Shown: positions 16,465 to 26,177, counted from the stretch's first letter. The stretch is 64,000 nt of DNA from Rhodanobacteraceae bacterium (GCA_024233975.1 JACKOX010000012.1:1-64000); one strand, 5' to 3'. The notes: generated by a model from the sequence alone, not told the origin. Numbers and translations are program-made.

Positions 16465-17649
16465 ATGACGCGCTTTATCGAGTTTGTAATCGCCTTCCTG
16501 ATGGTGGTGGCCCTGTTCGTGATCGTGGGCGTTTTCCTGCCCAGCCATCGCCATGTCGAGCACACGGTGGAAACCAACCACCCGATCCGCCAGGTCTACG
16601 ATTTCCTCAATGGCTTCCAGCGGTTCAAGGACTGGAACCAGATGCGCGCCCATGACCCGCGCGTGCAGTACAGCATCGAAGGTCCGCGCAAGGGCGAAGG
16701 CGCACAGCTGCACTACAACTCCTGGGACAAGCGCGTTGGCAAGGGCACCTGGACCATCACCCGTAGCGATGAGGATGCGGCGATCCGCATCGACGTCGCC
16801 AACGACGACTACGGCACCAACAAGACCTACCAGATCGATCTGGAAGAGAATCTGGGCTCGACCAACGTGGCCGTGGTCAACATCACCATGGGTTACGACG
16901 TTGATTACGGCTGGAACCTGTTCGGCCGTTATGCCGGTCTGTACCTGTCGCGCAACATCGGTGACGACATCGAGGCAGGCCTGAACAACATTGTCGACGT
17001 GCTGGCCACCATGCCGAACTTCGACTATTCCTACCTTGATATTGCCGAAGTTAATGTGCAGCCGATGAACGTGCTGCACTTGGAGACCAAGTCGAAGCGC
17101 GTGATCATGGAGGTCTACGGCGCGCTGCTGGAGTCGAGCAAGGCGCTGATCGACGCGGCCGAGAAGAACAATCTCGAGATCACCGGTCCGGTGCGCCTGG
17201 TGACGATCAACTTCGGCGACAGCGAGTACAAGTTCGCGGTCGAGCTGCCGGTAGCCGCCAAGTCCGCCGATAGCGGCGCTGACGAGGCGGAAGACGCCGA
17301 AGCAGCCGAGGCGGAAGCCGAAGTGGAAGCCATGGCTGAAGCCGAGACAGCAGGCGACGATGCAATGAAGCCGCTGGATCCGCTGCCGGAACTGGACCTG
17401 CCGGAGAACATCGTGCCGCAGGCCAGCTACGCCGGTCGTGCCATCCGCGCCAATGTCGAGGGTGACAGCCCGGCGCGCCTGAACATCGTCCGCGAGTCGC
17501 TGCGTTCCTACGCGATGGCCAATGGTCTTACCTCTAACGGCTATCCGTTCGAGGACTACCTGCAGGAAGTCACCAATGAGATTCCTGAGTTCGGTGACTA
17601 CAAGGTCTACTGGCCGATCATCGATCCGGAGCAGCAGCCGGCGCAGTAA
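16465..17649 (+). CDS. Membrane-anchored SRPBCC protein with GyrI-like C-terminal domain
   Basis: 394 residues; ATG preceded by GGAG. One N-terminal membrane anchor (IEFVIAFLMVVALFVIVGVF, about 5-24), then an SRPBCC/polyketide-cyclase-like ligand-binding fold (VEHTVETNHPIRQVYDFLNG, FKDWNQM, and later strands to about 185), then a GyrI-like effector-binding fold split by an A/E-rich low-complexity insert at about 268-295. Such proteins bind small hydrophobic ligands, but the ligand here is unknown. A strong terminator follows. It lies 175 bp after the response regulator, in the same direction. Confidence 0.8.
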   Translation: MTRFIEFVIAFLMVVALFVIVGVFLPSHRHVEHTVETNHPIRQVYDFLNGFQRFKDWNQMRAHDPRVQYSIEGPRKGEGAQLHYNSWDKRVGKGTWTITRSDEDAAIRIDVANDDYGTNKTYQIDLEENLGSTNVAVVNITMGYDVDYGWNLFGRYAGLYLSRNIGDDIEAGLNNIVDVLATMPNFDYSYLDIAEVNVQPMNVLHLETKSKRVIMEVYGALLESSKALIDAAEKNNLEITGPVRLVTINFGDSEYKFAVELPVAAKSADSGADEAEDAEAAEAEAEVEAMAEAETAGDDAMKPLDPLPELDLPENIVPQASYAGRAIRANVEGDSPARLNIVRESLRSYAMANGLTSNGYPFEDYLQEVTNEIPEFGDYKVYWPIIDPEQQPAQ

Positions 17650-17669
17650 GCGGCTGACAAGGTAATACG

Positions 17670-17701
17670 AAAAGCGGCGCCTTCGGGCGCCGCTTTTTTT
17701 G
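17670..17701 (+). terminator. Rho-independent terminator
   Basis: AAAGCGGCGC, loop CTTCGG, GCGCCGCTTT followed by a run of T. A textbook GC stem with UUCG-type loop and U-tract, 23 bp after the SRPBCC gene; it isolates the two-component/SRPBCC unit from the ABC operon. Confidence 0.93.
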
Positions 17702-17825
17702 TTGTCTGCCGGTTGCTGTCAGCCGATTCCGATTCCTTCACGAAGCCTGTCCGGGAACTTTTTGCCGGCGTCGCGGTAGAGAAAGCGTGTCGCGGCCGGT
17801 TGCCCTGTAGCCGGCACGGCATTCT

Positions 17826-17856
17826 TTTTTCCGGATTCCGGGTTTTTCCGGATTCC
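17826..17856 (+). repeat. Direct repeat upstream of the ABC operon
   Basis: TTTTTCCGGATTCC occurs twice (17826-17839 and 17843-17856), period 17 bp, ending 28 bp before the ABC ATPase start. A shorter related CCGATTCCGATTCC lies at about 17722. May be a regulator site or a slipped duplication. Confidence 0.5.
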
Positions 17857-17884
17857 TGTTCCGAATCGACGAGAGCGGAGCGGC

Positions 17885-18838
17885 ATGATCGAAGCGCAGC
17901 GACTGTGTAAGCAGTACGGCGGGCTGATGGCGGTGAACGACGTCAGCTTCCGAGTCGAGCCCGGCCAGGTGCTGGGATTCCTTGGCCCCAACGGTGCGGG
18001 CAAATCCACCACGATGAAGATGCTCGCGGGGTTCCTCGCGCCGAGCAGTGGCCGGGCCGCGGTCTGCGGCCACGACGTGGTGAGCGACTCCATCGCCGCC
18101 CGGCGGTGCCTCGGCTACCTGCCGGAAGGCGCGCCCAGCTACGGCGAGATGACGCCACTCGGCTTCCTCGAGTTCATTGCTGATGTGCGGGGTTTGTCCG
18201 GCGACCTGCGAAAGCGGCGCCTGGCCGATGTGCTCGGTCGCCTGCATCTCGATACCGTGCTGGAGCAGCCCATCGAGACGCTGTCCAAGGGCTTCAAGCG
18301 CCGCGTCGGGCTGGCGCAGGCCATCCTGCACGACCCCGAAGTATTGATCCTGGACGAGCCCACCGACGGCCTCGATCCGAACCAGAAGCACGAGGTCCGC
18401 GAGCTGATCCAGTCGATGGCGGCCGACAAGACCATCATCATCTCCACCCATATCCTCGAAGAGGTGCACGCGGTCTGCAGCCGCGCGGTGATCATTGCCA
18501 AGGGCCGCCTGCTGGCCGATGCAACGCCCGCCGAGCTGGAACGCCGTTCGCGTTATCACGGCGCGGTATCGCTGACCACGCCGGATGCGGTGGCGGCGAA
18601 GGAAGGCCTGTCGCGACTGGCGGATGTCTCCGCCGTTGAAATCGACGCGCAGGATGGACGGCTTACTGCGTTTCCGTCGGCCGGCAAGCAGATCTTCGAC
18701 AGCGTTTCCGGGTACCTGCGCGAGCAGGGCATCGGTTTCTCCGAGCTGCAGCTGGAGCAGGGACGGCTGGATGAAGTGTTCCGCAGCATCACCCGCAGTG
18801 GCGAGCCGCTGCTGACCGATGCGGAGGTGGCCCGATGA
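17885..18838 (+). CDS. ABC-2 type transporter ATP-binding protein (GldA-like)
   Basis: 317 residues. Walker A GPNGAGKS (34-41), Q-loop region near YLPEGAPSYGEMT, signature LSKGFKRRVGLAQA, Walker B LILDEPTDGLD, D-loop and switch His in ISTHILEE. The C-terminal 80 residues form the extra domain usual in GldA/CcmA-type exporters. First gene of an operon with the permease (ATGA overlap), a GldG-like protein and a DUF4340 protein. In Bacteroidetes GldA-GldF-GldG serve gliding motility and type IX secretion, but the same cluster is widespread in Proteobacteria without that role. Confidence 0.93.
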   Translation: MIEAQRLCKQYGGLMAVNDVSFRVEPGQVLGFLGPNGAGKSTTMKMLAGFLAPSSGRAAVCGHDVVSDSIAARRCLGYLPEGAPSYGEMTPLGFLEFIADVRGLSGDLRKRRLADVLGRLHLDTVLEQPIETLSKGFKRRVGLAQAILHDPEVLILDEPTDGLDPNQKHEVRELIQSMAADKTIIISTHILEEVHAVCSRAVIIAKGRLLADATPAELERRSRYHGAVSLTTPDAVAAKEGLSRLADVSAVEIDAQDGRLTAFPSAGKQIFDSVSGYLREQGIGFSELQLEQGRLDEVFRSITRSGEPLLTDAEVAR

Positions 18839-19590
18839 GCGCCGCCAGCAAGTCAGGCAGCCCGGTGCTGGCGGTGTTCCGCCGCGAACTGGCCAGCTAT
18901 TTCGCGACGCCCGTGGCTTACGTCTTCATCGTCATCTTCCTGGTGCTGTCGGGTGCCTTCACGTTCTACCTCGGTGGCTTCTACCAGCGCGGGCAGGCGG
19001 ATCTGCAGCCGTTCTTCAACTTCCATCCGTGGCTGTACCTGTTCCTGGTGCCGGCGGTGTCAATGCGGTTGTGGTCGGAAGAGCGCAAGAGCGGCAGCAT
19101 CGAGCTGTTGCTGAGCCTGCCGATCACCATGTGGCAGGCGGTGCTGGGCAAGTTCCTCGCCGCCTGGGCCTTCATCGGCATCGCGCTGGCGCTGACCTTC
19201 CCGATCTGGCTGACGGTCAACTACCTGGGTGATCCGGACAACGGCGTGATCTTTGCCAGCTACCTTGGCAGCCTGCTGATGGCCGGCAGCTTCCTCGCCA
19301 TTGGCGCCTGCCTGTCGGCGGCCAGTCGCAACCAGGTGGTGGCCTTCATCCTGACGGTCGCGGTCTGTTTCGTGCTGCTGCTCGCCGGTTTTCCGATGGT
19401 GCAGGACGTGTTCCGTGCGGTCGCGCCGGCAGCACTGGCTGACGCCGTCGCGCAGTTCAGTTTCCTGACCCACTTTGCGGCCATCGCCAAGGGCGTCCTG
19501 GACCTGCGCGACGTGCTGTTCTTCGTGCTGAGCATCGGCTTCTGGCTGTTGGCCTGCTCGGTGGTCATCGATCTCAAGAAGGCGGACTGA
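18835..19590 (+). CDS. ABC-2 type permease (GldF-like)
   Basis: 251 residues with six predicted membrane segments (around 22-45, 60-80, 100-135, 140-165, 170-190, 225-245) and the family pattern: RRELASYFATPVAYVFIVIF at the N-terminus and EERKSGSIELLLSLPITMWQ in the first cytoplasmic loop. Inner-membrane partner of the preceding ATPase. ATGA overlap with the ATPase gene; the GldG-like gene starts 3 bp after its stop. Confidence 0.92.
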   Translation: MSAASKSGSPVLAVFRRELASYFATPVAYVFIVIFLVLSGAFTFYLGGFYQRGQADLQPFFNFHPWLYLFLVPAVSMRLWSEERKSGSIELLLSLPITMWQAVLGKFLAAWAFIGIALALTFPIWLTVNYLGDPDNGVIFASYLGSLLMAGSFLAIGACLSAASRNQVVAFILTVAVCFVLLLAGFPMVQDVFRAVAPAALADAVAQFSFLTHFAAIAKGVLDLRDVLFFVLSIGFWLLACSVVIDLKKAD

Positions 19591-19593
19591 ACG

Positions 19594-21483
19594 ATGAATG
19601 ACAAGACTCAATCCGCCTCGGGTCGTCGCCTGCTGACCGGCTCCAACCTGGTCGTGCTGGCGGTGCTGTTCGTGGCCGCGGTGCTGCTGTCCGGCCTGCT
19701 GCTGCGCGGTGCGCGGCTCGACCTCACCCAGAACCGGTTGTACACGCTTTCCGATGGCACCAAGCACATCATCGACGGCATTGATGAGCCAATCCATCTG
19801 TATTTCTTCTATTCGCAGACCACCGCGCGCGCCGTGCCGGGTCTCGACACCTACGCCACGCGCGTGCGCGAGTTGCTGGAGGAGATCGCGGCGCGGTCGC
19901 ATGGCAAGGTGATCCTGGAAACCATCGACCCGCTGCCGTTCTCGGAAGCCGAGGATCGCGCTGCGGGTTATGGCCTGACCGCGGTGCCGGTCGGCGCTGG
20001 TGGTGATTCGCTGTATTTCGGCCTCGCCGGCACCAATGCCACCGATGGCCAGGTCAGCATTCCGATCTTCCAGCCGGACAAGGAAACCTTCCTCGAATAC
20101 GACGTGGCAAAGCTGATGTCGAGTCTTGCCACCGAGAAGCGGCCGGTTGTGGGCATCCTGTCTTCGCTGGACATGGGTCCGGGCTTCGATGCGCAGACGC
20201 GTTCGGTGCGCAACGGCTGGGTGATCGATGACCAGCTGCGCCAGCTGTTCGACGTGCGCAAGGTCGACCCCGGCATCGGCATGATTGATGACGCCATCGA
20301 CCTGCTGGTGCTGGTGCATCCGAAGAACCTGTCCGACGATGCGCTGTACGCCGTCGATCAGTTCGTCCTGCGCGGTGGCCACGTAATGGTGTTCGTGGAT
20401 CCGGATGCCGAGGCGGAGGCCGTGGCGCCGGACACGGATCCGTCGACGGCGATGATGCAGTCGCGGGCGTCCGATTTGCCCAGGCTGTTCAAGGCCTGGG
20501 GTGTGCACTACGACCCTTCACGCGTGGTGCTGGACGCCAACCTGGCCCTGCACACGCAGTCCAGCGCGGATGCGCGACCCGAGCGGCATCTTGCGGTGCT
20601 TGGTTTGCGCCAGCCGAACATGAACCAGGATGACGTGATCAGCGCGCAGCTGGAGTCGGTCAACCTGTCCACCAGTGGTTATTTCGAACTGGCGGAAGGC
20701 GCCACGACCAAGATGGAGTCGCTGGCGCAGAGTAGCGACAACGCCAGCACGGTGGCATCCGACCGGCTGCGTTTCCTGCCGGATCCGTCGTCGCTGTTCA
20801 ACGATTTCACGCCGACCGGCACCCGCTATGTGCTGGCCGCGAGGTTGACCGGCCCGGTGAAGTCGGCATTCCCCGAGCACAAGGAAGACGGCCATCTCGC
20901 TGAGAGCAAGGGCGACGTGAACATTGTGCTATTCGCCGACACCGATATGCTCAACGACCGTTTGTGGGTGCAGGTGCAGAACTTCTTCGGTCAGCGCATT
21001 TACAACGCCTTCGCCAACAATGGCGATTTCGTGATCAACGCCGTGGACAACCTGATCGGCAGCAGCGACCTGATCGCCGTGCGTACGCGCGCCACCTCGG
21101 CGCGGCCGTTCACCACCGTGGAGACGCTCAAGCGCCAGGCCGATGACCGTTTCCGCAGCAAGGAGCAGGAGCTGCAGGCCGAGTTGACCCAGACCGAGCA
21201 GAAGCTGCAGGAGCTGGAAAGCAGCAAGGGCGAAGGTAGCGAGGCCATTCTCAGCGATGAGCAGCGCGCGGAGATCGAGCGCTTCCGCAGCGAGAAGCTA
21301 CGCGTGCGCAAGGAGCTGCGGCAGGTGCGCCGCCAGCTTGATGCGGACATCGAAACGCTGGGCGCCAAGCTCAAGTTCATCAACATCATCGGCGTGCCGC
21401 TGCTGGTGACCCTGGTGGCCATCGGCTTTGCCTGGTGGCGCGGACGCCAGCGTCGTCAGCGCCGCGAGAAGCGCGCCGCCTGA
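19594..21483 (+). CDS. GldG-like ABC auxiliary protein
   Basis: 629 residues. An N-terminal membrane segment (VVLAVLFVAAVLLSGLLLRG, about 19-38), a large extracytoplasmic part with the ABC_transp_aux pattern (RLDLTQNRLYTLSDGTKHII, then VRELLEEIAARSHGKV and a LLVLVHPKNLSDDALYAVDQ block), a coiled-coil at about 520-585, and a final membrane helix (FINIIGVPLLVTLVAIGFAW) ending in a very basic cytoplasmic tail. This is the third component typical of GldFG-type ABC systems. Substrate unknown. Confidence 0.9.
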   Translation: MNDKTQSASGRRLLTGSNLVVLAVLFVAAVLLSGLLLRGARLDLTQNRLYTLSDGTKHIIDGIDEPIHLYFFYSQTTARAVPGLDTYATRVRELLEEIAARSHGKVILETIDPLPFSEAEDRAAGYGLTAVPVGAGGDSLYFGLAGTNATDGQVSIPIFQPDKETFLEYDVAKLMSSLATEKRPVVGILSSLDMGPGFDAQTRSVRNGWVIDDQLRQLFDVRKVDPGIGMIDDAIDLLVLVHPKNLSDDALYAVDQFVLRGGHVMVFVDPDAEAEAVAPDTDPSTAMMQSRASDLPRLFKAWGVHYDPSRVVLDANLALHTQSSADARPERHLAVLGLRQPNMNQDDVISAQLESVNLSTSGYFELAEGATTKMESLAQSSDNASTVASDRLRFLPDPSSLFNDFTPTGTRYVLAARLTGPVKSAFPEHKEDGHLAESKGDVNIVLFADTDMLNDRLWVQVQNFFGQRIYNAFANNGDFVINAVDNLIGSSDLIAVRTRATSARPFTTVETLKRQADDRFRSKEQELQAELTQTEQKLQELESSKGEGSEAILSDEQRAEIERFRSEKLRVRKELRQVRRQLDADIETLGAKLKFINIIGVPLLVTLVAIGFAWWRGRQRRQRREKRAA

Positions 21484-21525
21484 TGTTGAACGCGGGACAC
21501 GTACGAAACGCACGAGGACGGATCC

Positions 21526-22776
21526 ATGCTGGGTAGTCGCCAACTGTCGATTCTCGCCATACTGGCCATCGCGGCCGTTGGCATCGCGTTCTGGCTGTCG
21601 TCGGCCAACGGGCCGTCGGAGGATATGGCGGCCTCGGGGCCGTTGATCCCGGAACTGTCGGCGAAGTTGAATGACGTGAGCGAAGTCGCCATCAGCGCCG
21701 GCGGCCAGCGCATTGCCACGCTCAGGAAATCCGGCGATGGCTGGGTGATGCCGGAGCGCGACGGTTATGCGGTGGACTTCGGCGAGCTGCGCGGTCTGCT
21801 CATCAAGCTCAACGAGGCACGCCGCATCGAGGCCAAGACCAGCAATCCGGCGCACTACGCCAAGCTGGGCGTGGACGATCCGGCCAGTGATGCCGCAGCG
21901 ACCGGCGTGCGCGTGGACATCACCGCCGGCGACAAGGCGATGGGCGTGATCGTGGGCAGCAATCGCCAGGGCGGGACCGGCACCTACGTCCGCCTTGTCG
22001 ACGACGCCCAGAGCTGGCTGGCGGATCGCAACATCGCGGTGGAAAGGCGTCCCTCGCGCTGGCTGCAGCGGCAGCTCATCGACATTCCGGCGTCGCGCAT
22101 GCAGTCGGCATCGGTCGAGCATCCGGCAGAGGGCGATTCCAGGGCCGACAAGGTGGCAATCGAGACGGACGGCAAGTCCGGCTTCAGCCTGTCGAACCTG
22201 CCCAAGGGCCGCGAACTGGCCGACAGCTACAGCACCGATGCGCTGGCGGGTTTCCTCGCTGACCTCCGCTTTGATGAACTGGCGAGCGCCGCGAACAAGT
22301 CGCAGCCGGAAGCCGGCGTCGGCAGCGCTGAATTCCGCAGCATTGATGGCGTCGTGGTCAGTCTGCACTACTGGACCGAAGGCGAGCAGCCGCAACGCGT
22401 CTGGGCCAGCTTCAGCGTCGACTTCGACGAGGAACAGGCAGCGCAGGGCGTCGCCGCCGCACAGGCATCCGCGCGCGCCGGGTACGAGGCAGCCCTGGCC
22501 AAGGCGAATGCGAAGCCCAAGGACGATGCGGCAGCTGTATCGGATTCTGACAGTGACGGAACCGCGGCGGCTGACGCCGAGGCATCGCCGGCACCGGAAG
22601 CGCCGCTGGCCGTCACCGATGCGGACAAGGATCGTGAGGCGCGAATTGCCGCCGTGCGGGCGGAAGTCGATCGGTTGCGCGGTCGTTTCGAGGGTCGCGT
22701 GTTCGAGCTGCCGACCTTCAAGGCCAGCAACTTGCGCAAGCGCCTTGACGCCTACCTGAAACCGGCCGGCAGCTGA
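21526..22776 (+). CDS. DUF4340 domain protein of the GldG-type ABC operon
   Basis: 416 residues; ATG with GAGGACGG upstream. One N-terminal membrane anchor (SILAILAIAAVGIAFWLSSA), then the extracytoplasmic DUF4340 pattern: VSEVAISAGGQRIATLRKSG, GWVMPERDGYAVDFGELRGL and repeated beta modules with LIDIPASRM. The last 150 residues include an A/D-rich stretch (about 320-360). DUF4340 proteins regularly follow GldG-like genes and are thought to be part of the same envelope complex. Same operon, 42-bp gap. Confidence 0.88.
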   Translation: MLGSRQLSILAILAIAAVGIAFWLSSANGPSEDMAASGPLIPELSAKLNDVSEVAISAGGQRIATLRKSGDGWVMPERDGYAVDFGELRGLLIKLNEARRIEAKTSNPAHYAKLGVDDPASDAAATGVRVDITAGDKAMGVIVGSNRQGGTGTYVRLVDDAQSWLADRNIAVERRPSRWLQRQLIDIPASRMQSASVEHPAEGDSRADKVAIETDGKSGFSLSNLPKGRELADSYSTDALAGFLADLRFDELASAANKSQPEAGVGSAEFRSIDGVVVSLHYWTEGEQPQRVWASFSVDFDEEQAAQGVAAAQASARAGYEAALAKANAKPKDDAAAVSDSDSDGTAAADAEASPAPEAPLAVTDADKDREARIAAVRAEVDRLRGRFEGRVFELPTFKASNLRKRLDAYLKPAGS

Positions 22777-22780
22777 CGGC

Positions 22781-23161
22781 ATGACGCGCTCGGACCGCCT
22801 GATCGCCGCTGCTGGCGCGCTGGCGCTGGGCATTGGTACGGCTGCCGCGGCCGCTTCCGCACACTTCCAGGATGCGCTGGACGCCACGCGTCTCGGCAGC
22901 GCCTCGCAGATGTTGCTGGTACACGGGCTGGGGCTGTTTGGGCTCGCCCTGGCGCGCCATGCATGGCCTTCCAAACGGCGCACGCTCGGTTGGATCGCCG
23001 CCTTGCTTGCTGCTGGCCTGCTGCTGTTCGCCGGATCGCTGTTGTTCGCAGTTGCCTTTGACGCGAGCACGGCGCTGGCGCCCTTTGGCGGTGGCCTGAC
23101 GATCCTCTGCTGGGTCGCCGCGGCCATCGTATTCCTGCTCCCCGTGCGCTCCGCCAAATAG
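22781..23161 (+). CDS. DUF423 membrane protein
   Basis: 126 residues, four membrane helices: LIAAAGALALGIGTAAAAAS, LLVHGLGLFGLALARHA, a helix at about 68-90, and LTILCWVAAAIVFLLPV. Pattern and length (about 125) match DUF423 (YgdD-like) proteins of unknown role. Starts 5 bp after the DUF4340 gene, so transcribed with the ABC operon, although its family is not otherwise linked to it. Confidence 0.85.
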   Translation: MTRSDRLIAAAGALALGIGTAAAAASAHFQDALDATRLGSASQMLLVHGLGLFGLALARHAWPSKRRTLGWIAALLAAGLLLFAGSLLFAVAFDASTALAPFGGGLTILCWVAAAIVFLLPVRSAK

Positions 23162-23239
23162 GCAACCCGTACTTTCGGCCCCTTTCCCCCATACGCTCCG
23201 GTACGCATAATCGGGGGACTTTCTGGGAGGGGAGTCAGC

Positions 23240-26086
23240 ATGAATACTTTGTACGCGCGTCGCCTGACGCGCTCGGTTCTCGCTTTTGCCGTGGCCCTTG
23301 GCCTGTCATCCACCGCCGCTGCCGTGGACGTACCGGGTCCCGGCCTGCATGCCGCTGGCAGCATTTCCTACGACGCCGAGGGTGTTCCCACCGTCATCGC
23401 CAATACCGACGAGGATGCGGCCTGGTTGATGGGCTACGCCCATGCCCGTGATCGCTTCTTCCAGATGGACCTGCTGCGGCGCACCGCCAGTGGAACTGTC
23501 GCCGAGCTGGTGGGTTCGCCGGGCCTGAGCCAGGACATCGAGCTGCGTACCTTGGGCCTGCGCCGTGCAGCCTGGGAAAGCTGGGTCGATGCCTCCGACG
23601 AGCTGCGTGGACAGCTCAAGGCCTACGCCGACGGCGTCAACACCTGGCTGGCACAGAATCCGTTGCCGATCGAGTATGGCGCACTGGAACTGAGTTCGGC
23701 CGATCCATGGACGCCGGTGGATTCGATGGCCATCGGCAAGCTGCTCGCTTTCCAGCTGAGCTTCGACCTCGACATCGACTACACGATCAAGCTGGGCGCC
23801 TTCCAGCAGGCGGGTGCGGCGGCCGGCTTCAATGGCACCTACCTGTTCTTCGTCGACCTGTTCCGCGTCGCGCCGCCGGACGACCGCATTTCGATTCCCG
23901 ATTTCCAGCCGGGTGCTCCTTCGGCGGCAGCCGGCGATGCGAAGTCGGCAGGGGACAACAAGTCGTTCTATGACAGCATGCCGATGCTGTCCGAGCGCAG
24001 GCTGTCGCTGGCCGAGACCTATCGCGACAAGATTGCCGACAACAAGGTCATCGCTCCGCATTTGAAGCGTCGCGAGAACCGCGCAGGCAGCAACTGGTGG
24101 ATGGTTTCCGGTGAGCACACCGCTTCGGGTCGCCCGATTCTGTCGAACGATCCGCATTTGAGTCTCGACACACCCGTGCTGTTCCAGGAAGGCCACGTGA
24201 TCTCGAACGATCCGGCCTACGCACAGCCGCTGAATTCGGTGGGCGCCATTGCCCCGGGTACGCCGGTGCCGCTGCTCGGCTGCACCATGGATTTCTGCTG
24301 GGGCCTGACCACCAACTCGCTGGACGTCACTGACGCCTACTTCGAGCAGTTCGTGCTGAACAGCTATGGCCTGCCCACGCACACCATCCACGACGGCGAA
24401 GCCGAACCAGTGCTCTGGGTGTTCCAGAGCTACTACGTGAACGACACTGGCGATGGCGTGATGGACAGCGTCTCGCGTGACAACGACATCGGCTACCTCA
24501 ATGGCGGCATCACCATCCTGATCCCGCGTCGCAACAATGGCCCGGTGCTCGACATCGACGGTGACACCGGCATTTCCGTGGCCTACACCGGCTGGAGCGC
24601 CAGCCACGAGCTGGATGCCTTCCGACGCATCAATCGCGCGACCAACCTCGATGAGTTCAAGTCTGCGGTGCTGGATTTTGACGTCGGCTCGCAGAACTTC
24701 GGCTACGTCGACAAGGAAGGCAACATCGCCTACTTCGTCAGTGCCGAGGCGCCGATCCGCGAGGACCTGCAGCAGATGCAGGTCAACGGCGCGCCGCCGT
24801 TCATCATTCGCGAAGGCACCGGCGGCAACGAGTGGCTGCCGGCCGAGCACCACTACGAGGGCCAGCATTCGCGCTTCGAGATCCTTTCGCCGGAGGAAAT
24901 GCCGCAGGTGGTCAACCCGGCCTCGGGCTACATCGCCAACGCCAACAACGATCCCATCGGCACCACGCTGGACAACAATCCGATGAACCAGCTGCGTCCG
25001 GGCGGCGGCCTGTACTACCTGGCGCCGGGTTATTCGGCCTATCGCATGGGCCGCATTGATCGCGAAATCCAGTCGCTGATTGATCGCGGCAATATCACCG
25101 TCAACGACATGATGGCGTTGCAGGCCAACAACCAGCTGATGGACGCCGAACTGGTCACGCCGCATCTGCTCGCCGCCTACGACAGTGCGCCGGCTTGTGC
25201 CGCGGCATCGGACAGCCGTGTCGCTGAAGCCATCGACTACCTGCGCAACTGGGATTACTCCACGCCCACCGGTATTGTCGAAGGCTGGGATCCGGGCCTG
25301 CCCGCCGGCACGCCGCCTTCGCAGGCGGAGATCAATGCTTCTGTGGCCGCGACGCTGTTTGCCGTCTGGCGCGGGCAGGTGGTTCGCGACACCGTGGACG
25401 CCACGCTCGGCCAGGTCGGATTGGGCGGCTACACGCCGGGTTCGCGCGACGCCTGGAATGCATTCAAGAACATGCTTGACGTATTCCCGGCGCAGCAGGG
25501 TCATGGCGCGTCTGGCCTCGACTTCTTTGCTGCCGGCCTGCCTGCTGACGTGGCTGCGAGTGCCGCTCCGACGATGCGCCGTGACTGCATCCTGCTGAAC
25601 AGCCTGTCGCAGACGCTGGACATGCTGGCCGGTGACAACTTCGCCGTGGCCTTCGGGCATTCCACCGACATCAGCGACTACCGCTGGGGCCGCCTGCACC
25701 GCATCGTTTTCGACCACCCGCTGGGCAGGGCATTGAGCATCCCGGGTGCGCAGGGTTATCCGCTCACCGACCTCGCCGAAGGCCTGCCGGGTCTGCCGCG
25801 CTCCGGTGGCTACCAGACCGTCGATGCCGCCAGCCACGGCGTGCGTGCCGACAGCGACAACGAGTTCATGTTCGGCAGCGGTCCGGTGCGTCGTTTCATC
25901 GGTGAAATGACCGACACGCCAACGCTGCTGCAAATCCTGCCGGGCGGTCAGAACGGCAACATCGGTGACGCAAGCTACATCAGCCAGTTGCCGCGCTGGC
26001 TGGTCAATGCCTACAAGCCGCTGGTAATCGATCCGGTGGAATCGGCGTCGAACGAGGTTGGCCGCATCGACTTCGCACCGCAGTAA
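23240..26086 (+). CDS. Penicillin acylase family protein (Ntn-hydrolase)
   Basis: 948-residue precursor. Signal peptide 1-28 (LAFAVALGLSSTAAA). The family alpha subunit (DAEGVPTVIANTDEDAAWLM, GYAHARDRFFQMDLLRR) is followed by a spacer and the autoprocessing site at Gly283-Ser284 in RENRAGSNWWMVSG, where Ser284 becomes the N-terminal nucleophile of the beta subunit; PILSNDPHLSLDTP follows as expected. Members hydrolyse amides such as beta-lactam side chains, acyl-homoserine lactones or cyclic lipopeptides, so the substrate is open: a quorum-quenching role is possible but unproven. Strong ribosome binding site (GGGAGGGGAG). Confidence 0.93.
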   Translation: MNTLYARRLTRSVLAFAVALGLSSTAAAVDVPGPGLHAAGSISYDAEGVPTVIANTDEDAAWLMGYAHARDRFFQMDLLRRTASGTVAELVGSPGLSQDIELRTLGLRRAAWESWVDASDELRGQLKAYADGVNTWLAQNPLPIEYGALELSSADPWTPVDSMAIGKLLAFQLSFDLDIDYTIKLGAFQQAGAAAGFNGTYLFFVDLFRVAPPDDRISIPDFQPGAPSAAAGDAKSAGDNKSFYDSMPMLSERRLSLAETYRDKIADNKVIAPHLKRRENRAGSNWWMVSGEHTASGRPILSNDPHLSLDTPVLFQEGHVISNDPAYAQPLNSVGAIAPGTPVPLLGCTMDFCWGLTTNSLDVTDAYFEQFVLNSYGLPTHTIHDGEAEPVLWVFQSYYVNDTGDGVMDSVSRDNDIGYLNGGITILIPRRNNGPVLDIDGDTGISVAYTGWSASHELDAFRRINRATNLDEFKSAVLDFDVGSQNFGYVDKEGNIAYFVSAEAPIREDLQQMQVNGAPPFIIREGTGGNEWLPAEHHYEGQHSRFEILSPEEMPQVVNPASGYIANANNDPIGTTLDNNPMNQLRPGGGLYYLAPGYSAYRMGRIDREIQSLIDRGNITVNDMMALQANNQLMDAELVTPHLLAAYDSAPACAAASDSRVAEAIDYLRNWDYSTPTGIVEGWDPGLPAGTPPSQAEINASVAATLFAVWRGQVVRDTVDATLGQVGLGGYTPGSRDAWNAFKNMLDVFPAQQGHGASGLDFFAAGLPADVAASAAPTMRRDCILLNSLSQTLDMLAGDNFAVAFGHSTDISDYRWGRLHRIVFDHPLGRALSIPGAQGYPLTDLAEGLPGLPRSGGYQTVDAASHGVRADSDNEFMFGSGPVRRFIGEMTDTPTLLQILPGGQNGNIGDASYISQLPRWLVNAYKPLVIDPVESASNEVGRIDFAPQ

Positions 26087-26135
26087 TACGTCATTGCACG
26101 ATGGGCGATATGCCCATTGCGCAATCGACGTCCTT

Positions 26136-26177
26136 GACGCCGCAGCACTGCTCACGCAGTCTGCGGCGTCTGCTTTT
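26136..26177 (+). terminator. Terminator after the penicillin acylase gene
   Basis: GACGCCGCAG and CTGCGGCGTC form a perfect 10-bp stem, extended by ACTG/CAGT around a small loop, followed by TGCTTTT. Lies 50 bp after the stop and 14 bp before the next start. Confidence 0.75.
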
